Of a stretch of 5,183 nt of DNA, positions 1-5,183 are shown in pieces. How positions within the stretch are numbered: the stretch's first letter is position 1; every line of letters begins with the position of its first letter. The DNA lies in the NCBI GenBank assembly GCA_019419485.1, contig DXZV01000102.1:1-5183 (forward strand), given 5' to 3'. The notes under the pieces were generated by a model, which made no database searches, was not told the origin of the DNA, and worked only from the letters and a program-made list of their open reading frames with translations. The stretch comes from Collinsella sp. GTDB taxonomy: Bacteria > Actinomycetota > Coriobacteriia > Coriobacteriales > Coriobacteriaceae. The position numbers and the translations under genes are program-made.

Positions 1-7
1 CCATTCC

Positions 8-141
8 GGCCGCGCCGCCGAAGGCCAGGCGCAAGGTTTTCGCTCGGTCAAGTCCTGGGCTCGCACGAAGAGCACATTAAGTGCTCTTCGGCTCGTGCGG
101 AATCTACGAAAACCTTGCGCCTGGCCTTCGGCGGCGCGGCC
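8..141. repeat. Long nested inverted repeat (35-bp perfect outer arms plus inner hairpin)
   Basis: The outer arms at 8-42 and 107-141 are exact reverse complements over 35 bases. They begin GGCCGCGCCGCCGAAGG on the left and end CGGCGGCGCGGCC on the right. Inside them, CGAAGAGCAC (66-75) and GTGCTCTTCG (81-90) form a perfect 10-bp stem with an ATTAA loop. That stem extends by CGCA (62-65) pairing with TGCG (96-99) across a 5-base bulge (91-95). The structure lies about 95 bases downstream of the aminotransferase stop codon (minus strand). No T-run follows either outer arm, so it is not a standard intrinsic terminator. Perfect arms of this length suggest a palindromic interspersed repeat or a small non-autonomous element, or an RNA processing or stability structure. 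The pairing is read directly; the role is inference. Confidence 0.9.
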
Positions 142-234
142 TGCGTTGCCTATGGGGCGGCCCGGGTTTCCGTTGAGCGACGCCCCCACTCATAAGCCTT
201 AATTCGGTGGGCTGATGGTTTGGGTCTCGTTGGG
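142..234. other. Gene-free spacer downstream of the aminotransferase
   Basis: I see no supported coding sequence here. The only structure is a weak 6-bp complementarity, GGGGCG (154-159) with CGCCCC (181-186), across a 21-base loop. No T-run follows it on either strand, so it is a poor terminator candidate. Together with the palindrome at 8-141, this makes the whole left end (1-234) non-coding as far as can be read. Confidence 0.5.
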
Positions 235-1371
235 CTACAAGGTTGAAACGAAGGTTGACAGGCGGTGGAGGCCTTCGTCCAGATCTTGGTCGGAGACACA
301 GTAGCTCAGGCGGATGTGGCCTTCGGTGCCGAAGCAGTCTCCGGGGACGAGGGCTACGTTGGCTTCTTTGATGGCTTTGATGCAGAAGTCTTCGCTTGTT
401 AGGTCGAACTGCTTAATACTGGGGAAGGCGTAGAAGGCGCCTGCCGGTTCTACTACGTCAAGACCCATGGCGTCTAAGGCTGCGAGCACGCGTTCGCGGC
501 GGGCTCGGTAGACTTCGAGCATCGACGACGGGTCCACGGTAAGCGCCACGCGGGCGGCGTCCATCTCGAAGGAGACGGCACTCGATACTAGGTATTGGTG
601 GGCCTTTGCGATCTCGGCGATGACGGGGGCTGCGGCTGCGAGCCAACCCAAGCGCCAGCCGGTCATGGCCCAGGGCTTGGAGAAACTCTCGATGACGACC
701 GTCTGCTCGCGCAGTTCTGGGTGTCGCTGGGCAAAGCGCTCGTAGCCGTCCGCGTAGACCAAGCGGTTGTATACGTCGTCGCAGACTACGTAGATGCCCG
801 CCTGCTCTGCCACGCGCGCCACGACGTCGAGCGATGCCGCGTTGAGAATGCAGCCCGTGGGATTGTTGGGCGAGCAGATAACGATGGCCTTGGTCGCCGG
901 GGTCACACAGGCGCGAAGCGCATCCTCGTCAATCTGAAATTGCGCAGGCTCTGTATCCAAAAAGACCGCCTTGGCGTGGTTGGCCACGACGATGCTTTCG
1001 TACAGGCCAAAGGCCGGCGTGGGAATGATGACCTCGTCCCCGGGGTTGAGCATAGCCATGCATGTTGCCGACAGGGCCTCGGTCGCGCCGTCGGTCAGGA
1101 TGACCTCATCGGCGGAAAACGCCAGACCCGCGTCACCCATATATTCGGACAGTGCCTCGCGCAGGGCGGGGCGACCGTTGTTGGGCGGATAGTGTGTGTC
1201 GCCGCGGCCCAGTGCGGCGGTCACCTCGGCGCTAATCACATCGGGCGTGGGAAAATCGGGCTCGCCGAGCGCGAGCGCGATGCACCCCGGATGCTGGGCG
1301 GCGAGCGCGTTGATCCGGCGGATACCGGAGGGCTTGAGCGTGGCAAGCGAGGTATTCATGGGCAGACGCAT
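235..1371 (-). CDS. PLP-dependent class I/II aminotransferase, PatA-like
   Basis: This 378-residue protein is a complete fold-type I aminotransferase and probably a cytoplasmic dimer. Visible landmarks are LGEPDFPTP (35-43, substrate side), TDGATEAL (93-100, PLP phosphate pocket), SPNNPTG (167-173, Asn170), CDDVY (197-201, Asp198 on the pyridine nitrogen and Tyr201), SFSKPWAMTGWR (229-240, Schiff-base Lys232 and phosphate-contacting Arg240) and HIRLSY (352-357, Arg354 for the substrate carboxylate). The C-terminal stretch GAFYAFPSIK...DFC...VALVPG closely resembles Bacillus PatA, an N-acetyl-LL-diaminopimelate aminotransferase of the lysine pathway. Aromatic or broad-specificity transaminases share these motifs, so the substrate is not fixed and no symbol is assigned. 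The start is the ATG at 1371, preceded by AAAGGA with a 5-base spacer. The in-frame ATG at 1359 lacks a comparable site. The gene stands alone, divergent from 1465-2127. Confidence 0.95.
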   Translation of the reverse strand: MRLPMNTSLATLKPSGIRRINALAAQHPGCIALALGEPDFPTPDVISAEVTAALGRGDTHYPPNNGRPALREALSEYMGDAGLAFSADEVILTDGATEALSATCMAMLNPGDEVIIPTPAFGLYESIVVANHAKAVFLDTEPAQFQIDEDALRACVTPATKAIVICSPNNPTGCILNAASLDVVARVAEQAGIYVVCDDVYNRLVYADGYERFAQRHPELREQTVVIESFSKPWAMTGWRLGWLAAAAPVIAEIAKAHQYLVSSAVSFEMDAARVALTVDPSSMLEVYRARRERVLAALDAMGLDVVEPAGAFYAFPSIKQFDLTSEDFCIKAIKEANVALVPGDCFGTEGHIRLSYCVSDQDLDEGLHRLSTFVSTL

Positions 1372-1397
1372 GGCGTTCCTTTCGTAAGGGTTGCACT

Positions 1398-1403
1398 AGG
1401 ATA
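1398..1403 (-). promoter_or_regulatory. Possible -10 element for the aminotransferase
   Basis: TATCCT on the minus strand fits the loose TANNNT pattern of housekeeping -10 boxes. It would place the transcript start about 20 bases upstream of the ATG at 1371. I do not see a convincing -35 at 16-18 bases. A small hairpin, CGGCG-GAG-CGCCG (1407-1419), lies just upstream in the 93-base divergent gap. This is a weak call based on one hexamer. Confidence 0.3.
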
Positions 1404-1452
1404 GCGCGGCGGAGCGCCGTCATACGGTGTAACCTAAACGGAAACCGACCGG

Positions 1453-1460
1453 AAAGGAGG
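1453..1460 (+). promoter_or_regulatory. Strong Shine-Dalgarno site for the hypothetical gene
   Basis: AAAGGAGG is a near-ideal anti-16S match 4 bases before the ATG at 1465. It is the main reason to prefer the plus-strand gene over the long open frame that overlaps it on the minus strand (1420-1992). Confidence 0.75.
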
Positions 1461-1464
1461 CGGC

Positions 1465-2127
1465 ATGGAGACGACCGCACGCGGCGATGTACCAAAAACA
1501 CTGCATAACATCGCGTTTGTCCGTATTCCCGAGAGCGCCGATCTTGAGTTTTTGCTCTGGGACCTGCAGGATGCCATCGCCGCCTATGCACAGCTTTCCG
1601 GCACTGTACTCCCCCGCCCAGTCGACTTGAAGGCAAATGACGCCGGCAGCGTTGCCGACGGCATCGTGCTGGCCATTGAAGATGTGGCTGACGATGAGAC
1701 GTTGACAGCTATCGAGCAGGCGCTTGAGCGCTTTGGCGGTACGGGAACACGCGTCTATGCCGCGATTCGAGCCGCACAAGAGGGCGCTGAGCAGGCGCGT
1801 GGGACCGCCGTTCGCCTGCACAAGGCATGTGAGCGCCATGACCAATTGTGGTGTGGCGGCGTTGCCATCTGCGCCGGCAGCGGCATCGCAGCGCTTCGCC
1901 ATTCCCCACGCATGGGCCTCTTGCGCCGACCATTTTCGGAAGCGATGGATAAGCTTGTGGGCGCCGTGCGCATAGGCTGCTCCATTGAGCATGCGCAGCT
2001 GCTTGGCGGTGGCAATGCCGGTAGCGTCGACGCCGACGGCATGGTGCGCGCTAGGCCTGCTGTGCCCGCGCTAATCTGGCGCGCCATCATCAAACGCCTC
2101 GGCGCCCATGCTCAATCAGATATCTAA
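1465..2127 (+). CDS. Conserved-looking hypothetical protein, possibly degenerate flavodoxin-like fold
   Basis: The product is 220 residues with no signal peptide or obvious membrane segment, so it is probably cytoplasmic. The start is well supported: AAAGGAGG at 1453-1460 sits 4 bases before the ATG. I do not recognise the family with confidence. The protein reads as alternating strands and helices: a strand at about 14-20 (NIAFVRI), a long helix at 27-44, a strand at 65-72 (DGIVLAIE), a helix at 78-90, a strand at 94-100, helices at 104-125 and a glycine-rich segment CGGVAICAGSGIAAL (130-144). The helix at about 157-170 (FSEAMDKLVGAVRI) recalls the C-terminal half of some NAD(P)H-dependent FMN reductase-like proteins. 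The N-terminal phosphate-binding loop of true flavodoxin reductases is not visible. It is transcribed away from the aminotransferase and ends one base before the stop of the convergent glycosylase gene. Coding status is fairly sure; function is unknown. Confidence 0.75.
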   Translation: METTARGDVPKTLHNIAFVRIPESADLEFLLWDLQDAIAAYAQLSGTVLPRPVDLKANDAGSVADGIVLAIEDVADDETLTAIEQALERFGGTGTRVYAAIRAAQEGAEQARGTAVRLHKACERHDQLWCGGVAICAGSGIAALRHSPRMGLLRRPFSEAMDKLVGAVRIGCSIEHAQLLGGGNAGSVDADGMVRARPAVPALIWRAIIKRLGAHAQSDI

Positions 2128-2128
2128 A

Positions 2129-2692
2129 TTACAGGGCGCCCCAGTCAACGGCTTCGTGCCAACGCTCAACAAGACGCCCCAGACGCCAGGCGGCATTGGC
2201 GGGACTTGTCGAGGGCAGGACGATGGCGGGCAGCCCGGTGCGTTCTTGTAGATAGCGCTTGTAGAGCCGGCCAGCTGTACCACCGTTGCATATCACCTGC
2301 TCAATGGGAGCTGCGCCGGCAATGCGCTCGACATGCGCCGGCACAACGTTTTTGATGCTAGCGTCACTCGAGCCCTTAATGTCGCAGCTCTCGATCACAT
2401 CCCACAGGGCTACGCCACCGTTAAGCAGCATGGATCGCTTGGCAGCAACCGAGGCGTCGAGCGTCGCGGGCTCGCCGCTCGCCAAAGAGTCTCCCTCGTT
2501 GGGCGGCACGGGCGCACCGAGGCACACGGCCATCACACGCCAAAAGCGATTCTGAGGGTTGCCGTAATAAAAGGCGTTGGCGCGCGAAAGCACCGAGGGA
2601 AACGATCCGAGCACCAAAACGCGCGAGCGCTCGTCAAACACGGGTTCAAACCCATGCTCAATATGTTGATAGCCCTCGTCGGACACAGGCAT
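2129..2692 (-). CDS. Hypoxanthine/uracil-DNA glycosylase (UDG superfamily, family 6 HDG-like)
   Basis: This 187-residue cytoplasmic base-excision repair enzyme is expected to remove deaminated bases, chiefly hypoxanthine from deoxyinosine and perhaps uracil, leaving an abasic site. The family signatures occur in order: LVLGSFPS (26-33, motif I region), FYYGNPQNRFW (41-51), a region with LNGGVALWDVIESC (90-103), CNGGTA (135-140) and the C-terminal LPSTSPAN (159-166, motif II region). In the characterised Methanosarcina HDG an Asn near the N-terminus is important for catalysis; Asn45 or Asn48 here are candidates, by inference. Length is normal for the family. The ATG at 2692 lies 3 bases after the amylase stop, and GAGGG inside the last amylase codons (2701-2705) sits 8 bases before it, so translational coupling is likely. 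Its stop is one base from that of the convergent gene. Family assignment is confident; base preference is not. Confidence 0.92.
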   Translation of the reverse strand: MPVSDEGYQHIEHGFEPVFDERSRVLVLGSFPSVLSRANAFYYGNPQNRFWRVMAVCLGAPVPPNEGDSLASGEPATLDASVAAKRSMLLNGGVALWDVIESCDIKGSSDASIKNVVPAHVERIAGAAPIEQVICNGGTAGRLYKRYLQERTGLPAIVLPSTSPANAAWRLGRLVERWHEAVDWGAL

Positions 2693-2695
2693 GGG

Positions 2696-4072
2696 CTAGG
2701 CCCTCAGTAGATAGCGCACCTCATAGGGTGCAAGCTCGAGGGTACCCGTAAGCTCGACCGTGGGCGCATCGTCGGCAAGTAGGTCGGCAAAGGAGCCGTT
2801 GAGCTCGCCGGCTCCAAAGGTATAGGGCTCGTTCACGGCATTGACCGCCACGAGCACCGTCGCGTCGTCGCAGGCGCGCTCGAACAGCAGCTGCTTGTTC
2901 TGAATCACCACGTTGCGATAGGCACCATAGTTGAGGGCACGGGCCGCCGCGTCGTCTGCCGAGCGCAGGTGCGCGAGCTGCTTGATGAAGGCCGTCAGCT
3001 CGTTGGGCGCAGGCTCATCGAGCGCAGGTCGCAGCGCCCAGTCACCATCGGGGCCGCCCTTTTCGCCAGGAATCCCCCACTCGCTGCCATAGTAGACGCA
3101 CGGAATGCCCGGCATGCCAAAGAGCATGCCATAAGCGGGGCGCAGACAGGACTTGTCGGTAAGGATGCTCGCCAGGCGCGGCACATCGTGGTTGTCGACA
3201 AACGACAGCAGATGCTTGCCGCGATAAATGCACCACGGGTCACCGCCAAACTGGCGGTGCAGCGAGTGCGCGATCTCGAACATATTGACCGAGTTAAAGC
3301 TGGAGTACAGGCCCTTGTAGCACTCGTAGTTGGTGCAGGAGTCGAGCATCTCGTCGTTGACGATCTGGTTGTAGTCGCCGTGGAGCGTCTCGCCGATCAG
3401 CACGAAGTCGGGCTTGAGCTCACGGGCAAAGTTATGCAAACGACGCATGAAATCGCGGTCGAGCATGTAGGCGACGTCCAGGCGCAGGCCGTCGACGCCA
3501 AAGACGTCGGCCCAACGGCGCACGGACTCAAGCAGGTAATCGACCACGGCGGGGTTTTGTAGGTTGAGCTTCACAAGCTCAAAATGGCCCTCCCAGCCCT
3601 CGTACCAAAAGCCATCGCCATAGCACGAGTCGCCGTCAAAGCTGATGTGGAACCAGTCCTTGTACGGCGAGTCCCACTTGCGCTCCTGCACGTCGCGGAA
3701 GGCCCAGAAGCCGCGGCCGACGTGGTTGAAGACGGCATCGAGCACCACGCGGATGCCGTGGGCATGCAGCGTCTCGCACACGGCGGCAAAGTCGGCATCC
3801 CCACCCAGGCGACGGTCGATATGGCGCAGGCTGCGCGTGTCGTAGCCGTGGCTATCGGACTCGAGCGGTGGGTTGATGAGCACGGCGCCAACGCCAAGCT
3901 CCAGCAGGTAGTCAGCCCAGCGGGCAATCTTCATGATGGGCGCATCGGAGTTGGGCGCGGCGTTGGCAGCCTGAGCGAGTTCATCCTCGGCAACGGGCGC
4001 GGCGTTTTCGCGCGGAGCTCCGCAAAAGCCCAGCGGATAGATCTGGTAGAACGTCGTCTCGTATGCCCACAT
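2696..4072 (-). CDS. Intracellular GH13 alpha-amylase-family glycoside hydrolase
   Basis: The 458-residue product is a GH13 (beta/alpha)8-barrel enzyme acting on alpha-1,4-glucans or maltodextrins. All four conserved regions are intact: DAVFNH (112-117), GLRLDVA (195-201, nucleophile Asp199 with Arg197), GET (227-229, acid/base Glu228) and FVDNHD (291-296, transition-state Asp296). The N-terminal strand FYQIYPLGF (8-16) and SHGYDTR (74-80) fit a short amylase type common in gut anaerobes. A beta-rich C-terminal domain spans roughly 385-458. There is no signal peptide and no N-terminal carbohydrate-binding domain, so it probably works in the cytoplasm on imported oligosaccharides. Exact specificity (alpha-amylase, cyclomaltodextrinase or related) cannot be told. 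I place the start at the ATG at 4072, which has GGGAGG 5 bases upstream. The frame stays open to 4213 but would then translate a palindromic repeat. It forms a probable operon with the glycosylase gene. Confidence 0.95.
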   Translation of the reverse strand: MWAYETTFYQIYPLGFCGAPRENAAPVAEDELAQAANAAPNSDAPIMKIARWADYLLELGVGAVLINPPLESDSHGYDTRSLRHIDRRLGGDADFAAVCETLHAHGIRVVLDAVFNHVGRGFWAFRDVQERKWDSPYKDWFHISFDGDSCYGDGFWYEGWEGHFELVKLNLQNPAVVDYLLESVRRWADVFGVDGLRLDVAYMLDRDFMRRLHNFARELKPDFVLIGETLHGDYNQIVNDEMLDSCTNYECYKGLYSSFNSVNMFEIAHSLHRQFGGDPWCIYRGKHLLSFVDNHDVPRLASILTDKSCLRPAYGMLFGMPGIPCVYYGSEWGIPGEKGGPDGDWALRPALDEPAPNELTAFIKQLAHLRSADDAAARALNYGAYRNVVIQNKQLLFERACDDATVLVAVNAVNEPYTFGAGELNGSFADLLADDAPTVELTGTLELAPYEVRYLLRA

Positions 4073-4077
4073 AGCAA

Positions 4078-4083
4078 CCTCCC
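4078..4083 (-). promoter_or_regulatory. Shine-Dalgarno site fixing the amylase start
   Basis: GGGAGG on the minus strand lies 5 bases before the ATG at 4072. The resulting N-terminus, MWAYETTFYQIYPLGF, begins right at the first conserved GH13 strand. This argues against the 47-residue-longer reading that begins at 4213. Confidence 0.8.
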
Positions 4084-4108
4084 GGGTAACTTTCACGCAA
4101 CGCCATCC

Positions 4109-4114
4109 ATTGTA
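4109..4114 (-). promoter_or_regulatory. Putative -10 box for the amylase-glycosylase operon
   Basis: TACAAT on the minus strand matches the -10 consensus TATAAT at 5 of 6 positions. It would start a transcript with a leader of roughly 30 bases. The 16-18 base spacer and the -35 position fall inside the perfect palindrome at 4118-4154, where no TTGACA-like hexamer stands at the right distance. If the promoter is real, that palindrome is either an operator or an insertion that replaced the original -35. Confidence 0.4.
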
Positions 4115-4117
4115 TGC

Positions 4118-4154
4118 CGAATGTGACAAAGGGACTGTCCCTTTGTCACATTCG
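4118..4154. repeat. Perfect palindrome, 17-bp arms, REP-like or operator-like
   Basis: CGAATGTGACAAAGGGA (4118-4134) and TCCCTTTGTCACATTCG (4138-4154) are exact reverse complements around a CTG centre. Neither arm is followed by a T-run, so an intrinsic terminator is unlikely. From memory, close variants of this GTGACAAAGGGA palindrome recur in intergenic DNA of gut Coriobacteriia, and similar ones occur in some Clostridia, which suggests an interspersed repeat. I could not verify this. It sits 3 bases upstream of a putative -10 box for the amylase operon, so a transcription-factor binding role is the competing reading. It also lies only 10 bases from the MITE-like element to its right. Confidence 0.9.
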
Positions 4155-4164
4155 ATTATGCCGC

Positions 4165-4324
4165 GCCACGAAAGCGGCCCATCTACTACGTTTGACCCGC
4201 ATGGGTCAACCACGCCCGCGTTTTTGTAAAACCGGCAAGCTTTCTACCTGCAGTTTTAATTTCGTACTTCCCGGTGTGGTCGAGGATAGACACTAAAAAG
4301 TAGTAGATAGGCCCATTTCGTGGC
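4165..4324. mobile_element. MITE-like element with 25-bp imperfect terminal inverted repeats
   Basis: The left end GCCACGAAAGCGGCCCATCT... (4165-4189) matches the reverse complement of the right end (4300-4324) at 22 of 25 positions, with mismatches only at positions 10, 11 and 16. A short run of T then matches further inward. The 160-base unit is visibly richer in A and T than the flanking genes and encodes no transposase. An internal perfect hairpin TTGACCC-GCAT-GGGTCAA lies at 4192-4209. I see no clear target-site duplication beside the ends. It could be a non-autonomous transposable element, a degraded insertion-sequence remnant, or a structured RNA segment in the leader of the amylase transcript. 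The inverted repeats are read directly; mobility is inference. Confidence 0.45.
4192..4209. repeat. Short perfect hairpin inside the MITE-like element
   Basis: TTGACCC (4192-4198) and GGGTCAA (4203-4209) pair fully around a GCAT loop. It immediately follows the left terminal inverted repeat. It could be a subterminal repeat of the element or a binding site; nothing else is visible to decide. Confidence 0.6.
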
Positions 4325-4343
4325 AAGCAGCTCAATTCAGGAC

Positions 4344-4416
4344 ATGGGGTAGTCAAAAAGCCCCATCCCAAATTAGCTACCCCCGTCCGCATTCCGCCGC
4401 AACTGATGAGGGGGTA
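4344..4416 (-). promoter_or_regulatory. Set of mutually exclusive G/C-tract hairpins after the permease gene
   Basis: Three stems compete here. TACCCCC (4378-4384) pairs with GGGGGTA (4410-4416); nearly the same CTACCCC block (4377-4383) pairs with GGGGTAG (4346-4352); and ATGGGG (4344-4349) pairs with CCCCAT (4361-4366). Read on the minus strand, a GGGG tract is followed at once by CTTTTT (4360-4355), so one arrangement could act as a weak terminator for the permease transcript. The overlapping alternatives also allow an attenuator-like switch ahead of the amylase genes. The complementarities are certain, the function is not. No known riboswitch core is recognised. Confidence 0.35.
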
Positions 4417-4419
4417 TGG

Positions 4420-5183
4420 CTAGGCAGCAGGCTTGGCGCGGCGTATGGCTGGGAACATCACCGTGATGGCGAGGATGACGCCCACGACGGCAATCGCCCC
4501 GCCCGCGAAGCCGATCCAAGCGATACCGGGACCCGAAACCACGGCACCGCCGATTGCGGTGCCCGTGCCAATGCCGAGGTTAAACAGGCCCGAGAAGATC
4601 GACATGGCGACGGCCGACGAATCTGCCGGCGTGTGCTTGATGAGCTCGGCCTGAAACGCCACGTTAAAGGCCGTGGCGCAGCAACCCCACAGTGCGCAGA
4701 CGGCAAGCACTGTCACGAGCGACGATGCGGCCGGCCCCATGAGCAGCAGGGCCACCGGCACGCCGGAGAGCGTGATAGCAAGGAACGGAAAACGGTGCCC
4801 GTCGAACAGGCGGCTGAACAGCCAGCTGCCCACCAAGCCGGAACAGCCAAACGCCGTCAGCGTCATGGTAAGGGCGCCCGCATCGACGTGCGCGACCTGC
4901 GCCAGGAAGGGCTCGATATAGCTGTAGCTTGCGTAATAGCCGGTCGCCATGAAGACCGTGACTGCGTAGAGCGCGATGAGGAGCGAGTTCTTGAGCAGCT
5001 CGGGCAGCTGTTTGACGGTAAAGCGCTCACCCGCCGGCATGGCCGGGAACACCGCTGCCTGGTAGACGACCGCGATGGCTGAGAGGCCCCCGACCACGGC
5101 AAACGTCATGCGCCAGCCCACGGCCAAGCCAATGGCGCGACCGAGAGGCAGGCCAAAGATCTGCGCGATGGACGAGCCCGTAG
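4420..5183 (-). CDS. Major facilitator superfamily permease, DHA1/AraJ-like (partial, N-terminus beyond window)
   Basis: Only the C-terminal part is visible, 253 codons ending at the TAG at 4420-4422. The frame stays open to the right edge, so the start lies outside the window, and a TTG at 5125-5127 is internal. The first visible residues, GSSIAQIFGLPLGRAIGLAVGWRM, match the fifth-helix motif of the DHA1 group of proton-coupled antiporters (sugar-efflux or drug-efflux type). After that come a sixth helix (AVVGGLSAIAVVYQAAVF), a charged cytoplasmic loop (AGERFTVKQLPELLKN) and six more hydrophobic segments, including TAFGCSGLVGSWLFSRLFDGHR and FSGLFNLGIGTGTAIGGAVV, with a short basic tail RRAKPAA. 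This is the normal second half of a roughly 390-residue, 12-helix inner-membrane transporter. The substrate cannot be told; sugar, arabinose-like or drug efflux annotations are all common. It is separated from the amylase by about 350 bases of repeats, so co-transcription is doubtful. Confidence 0.93.
   Translation of the reverse strand, partial: TGSSIAQIFGLPLGRAIGLAVGWRMTFAVVGGLSAIAVVYQAAVFPAMPAGERFTVKQLPELLKNSLLIALYAVTVFMATGYYASYSYIEPFLAQVAHVDAGALTMTLTAFGCSGLVGSWLFSRLFDGHRFPFLAITLSGVPVALLLMGPAASSLVTVLAVCALWGCCATAFNVAFQAELIKHTPADSSAVAMSIFSGLFNLGIGTGTAIGGAVVSGPGIAWIGFAGGAIAVVGVILAITVMFPAIRRAKPAA

Noticed and set aside
8..141. Intrinsic terminator for the aminotransferase
   Set aside because: The stem is strong but there is no T-run after either arm on either strand, and it begins about 95 bases beyond the stop codon.
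595..1404. Long plus-strand open frame (269 residues) antisense to the aminotransferase
   Set aside because: It mirrors an aminotransferase with every catalytic motif intact. Its composition (rich in Gly, Arg, His and Val) is typical of the reverse of a GC-rich gene, and it has no recognisable domain.
1420..1992. 190-residue minus-strand open frame overlapping the hypothetical gene
   Set aside because: The plus-strand frame has an ideal Shine-Dalgarno site and a clean end just before the convergent gene; the minus-strand frame has neither. Because the plus-strand protein is itself unrecognised, this is the least certain of the rejections.
2969..3562. 197-residue plus-strand open frame inside the amylase gene
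   Set aside because: It is the antisense shadow of a fully conserved GH13 catalytic domain and shows no motif.
4073..4213. N-terminal extension of the amylase by 47 residues, starting at the ATG at 4213
   Set aside because: It would translate the perfect palindrome at 4118-4154 and part of the MITE-like element, carries no GH13 similarity, and lacks a good ribosome binding site. GGGAGG before the ATG at 4072 gives a natural start.
4186..4392. 68-residue minus-strand open frame in the permease-amylase gap
   Set aside because: It runs through the terminal inverted repeats and competing hairpins, has only a weak GGCGGA before its ATG, and shows no domain. Most likely chance, though recurrence of the repeat could make it look conserved in databases.
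1..5183. CRISPR array, tRNA or rRNA gene, integrase, toxin-antitoxin pair or defence system
   Set aside because: I looked on both strands and saw no regularly spaced direct repeats, no tRNA-like cloverleaf with CCA end, no rRNA signature and no proteins of those families. The window does not appear to contain a new multi-gene system.

Overview
This window looks like chromosomal DNA from a GC-rich gut Actinomycetota. The best guess is the Coriobacteriia, Collinsella or a close relative. That placement is an inference from base composition, strong Shine-Dalgarno sites, protein flavour, and a palindrome of the GTGACAAAGGGA...TCCCTTTGTCAC type that I recall as a common interspersed repeat in such genomes. 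No 16S or other marker gene is present to confirm it.

Layout from left to right. Positions 1-234 hold no gene but carry a very long nested inverted repeat (8-141). A minus-strand gene (235-1371) encodes a PLP-dependent class I/II aminotransferase of the PatA type. It is divergent, across a 93-base gap, from a plus-strand gene of unknown function (1465-2127), possibly a degenerate flavodoxin-fold protein. That gene converges, with one base between stop codons, on a minus-strand pair: a hypoxanthine/uracil-DNA glycosylase of UDG family 6 (2129-2692) lying 3 bases downstream of a cytoplasmic GH13 alpha-amylase-family hydrolase (2696-4072). Positions 4073-4419 are a gene-free stretch packed with structure: a putative promoter, a perfect 17-bp-arm palindrome, a MITE-like element with 25-bp imperfect terminal inverted repeats, and a set of mutually exclusive hairpins. 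The right edge (4420 to past 5183) is the C-terminal two-thirds of a DHA1-type major facilitator permease on the minus strand.

Functionally this is mostly ordinary housekeeping and accessory metabolism: amino-acid transamination, intracellular maltodextrin hydrolysis, deaminated-base repair and small-molecule efflux or uptake. The amylase and glycosylase genes are probably co-transcribed and translationally coupled, although their activities are unrelated. I see no defence system, CRISPR array, integrase, transposase or RNA gene. The least explained material is the intergenic DNA: the nested palindrome at the left end and the compound repeat region upstream of the amylase.
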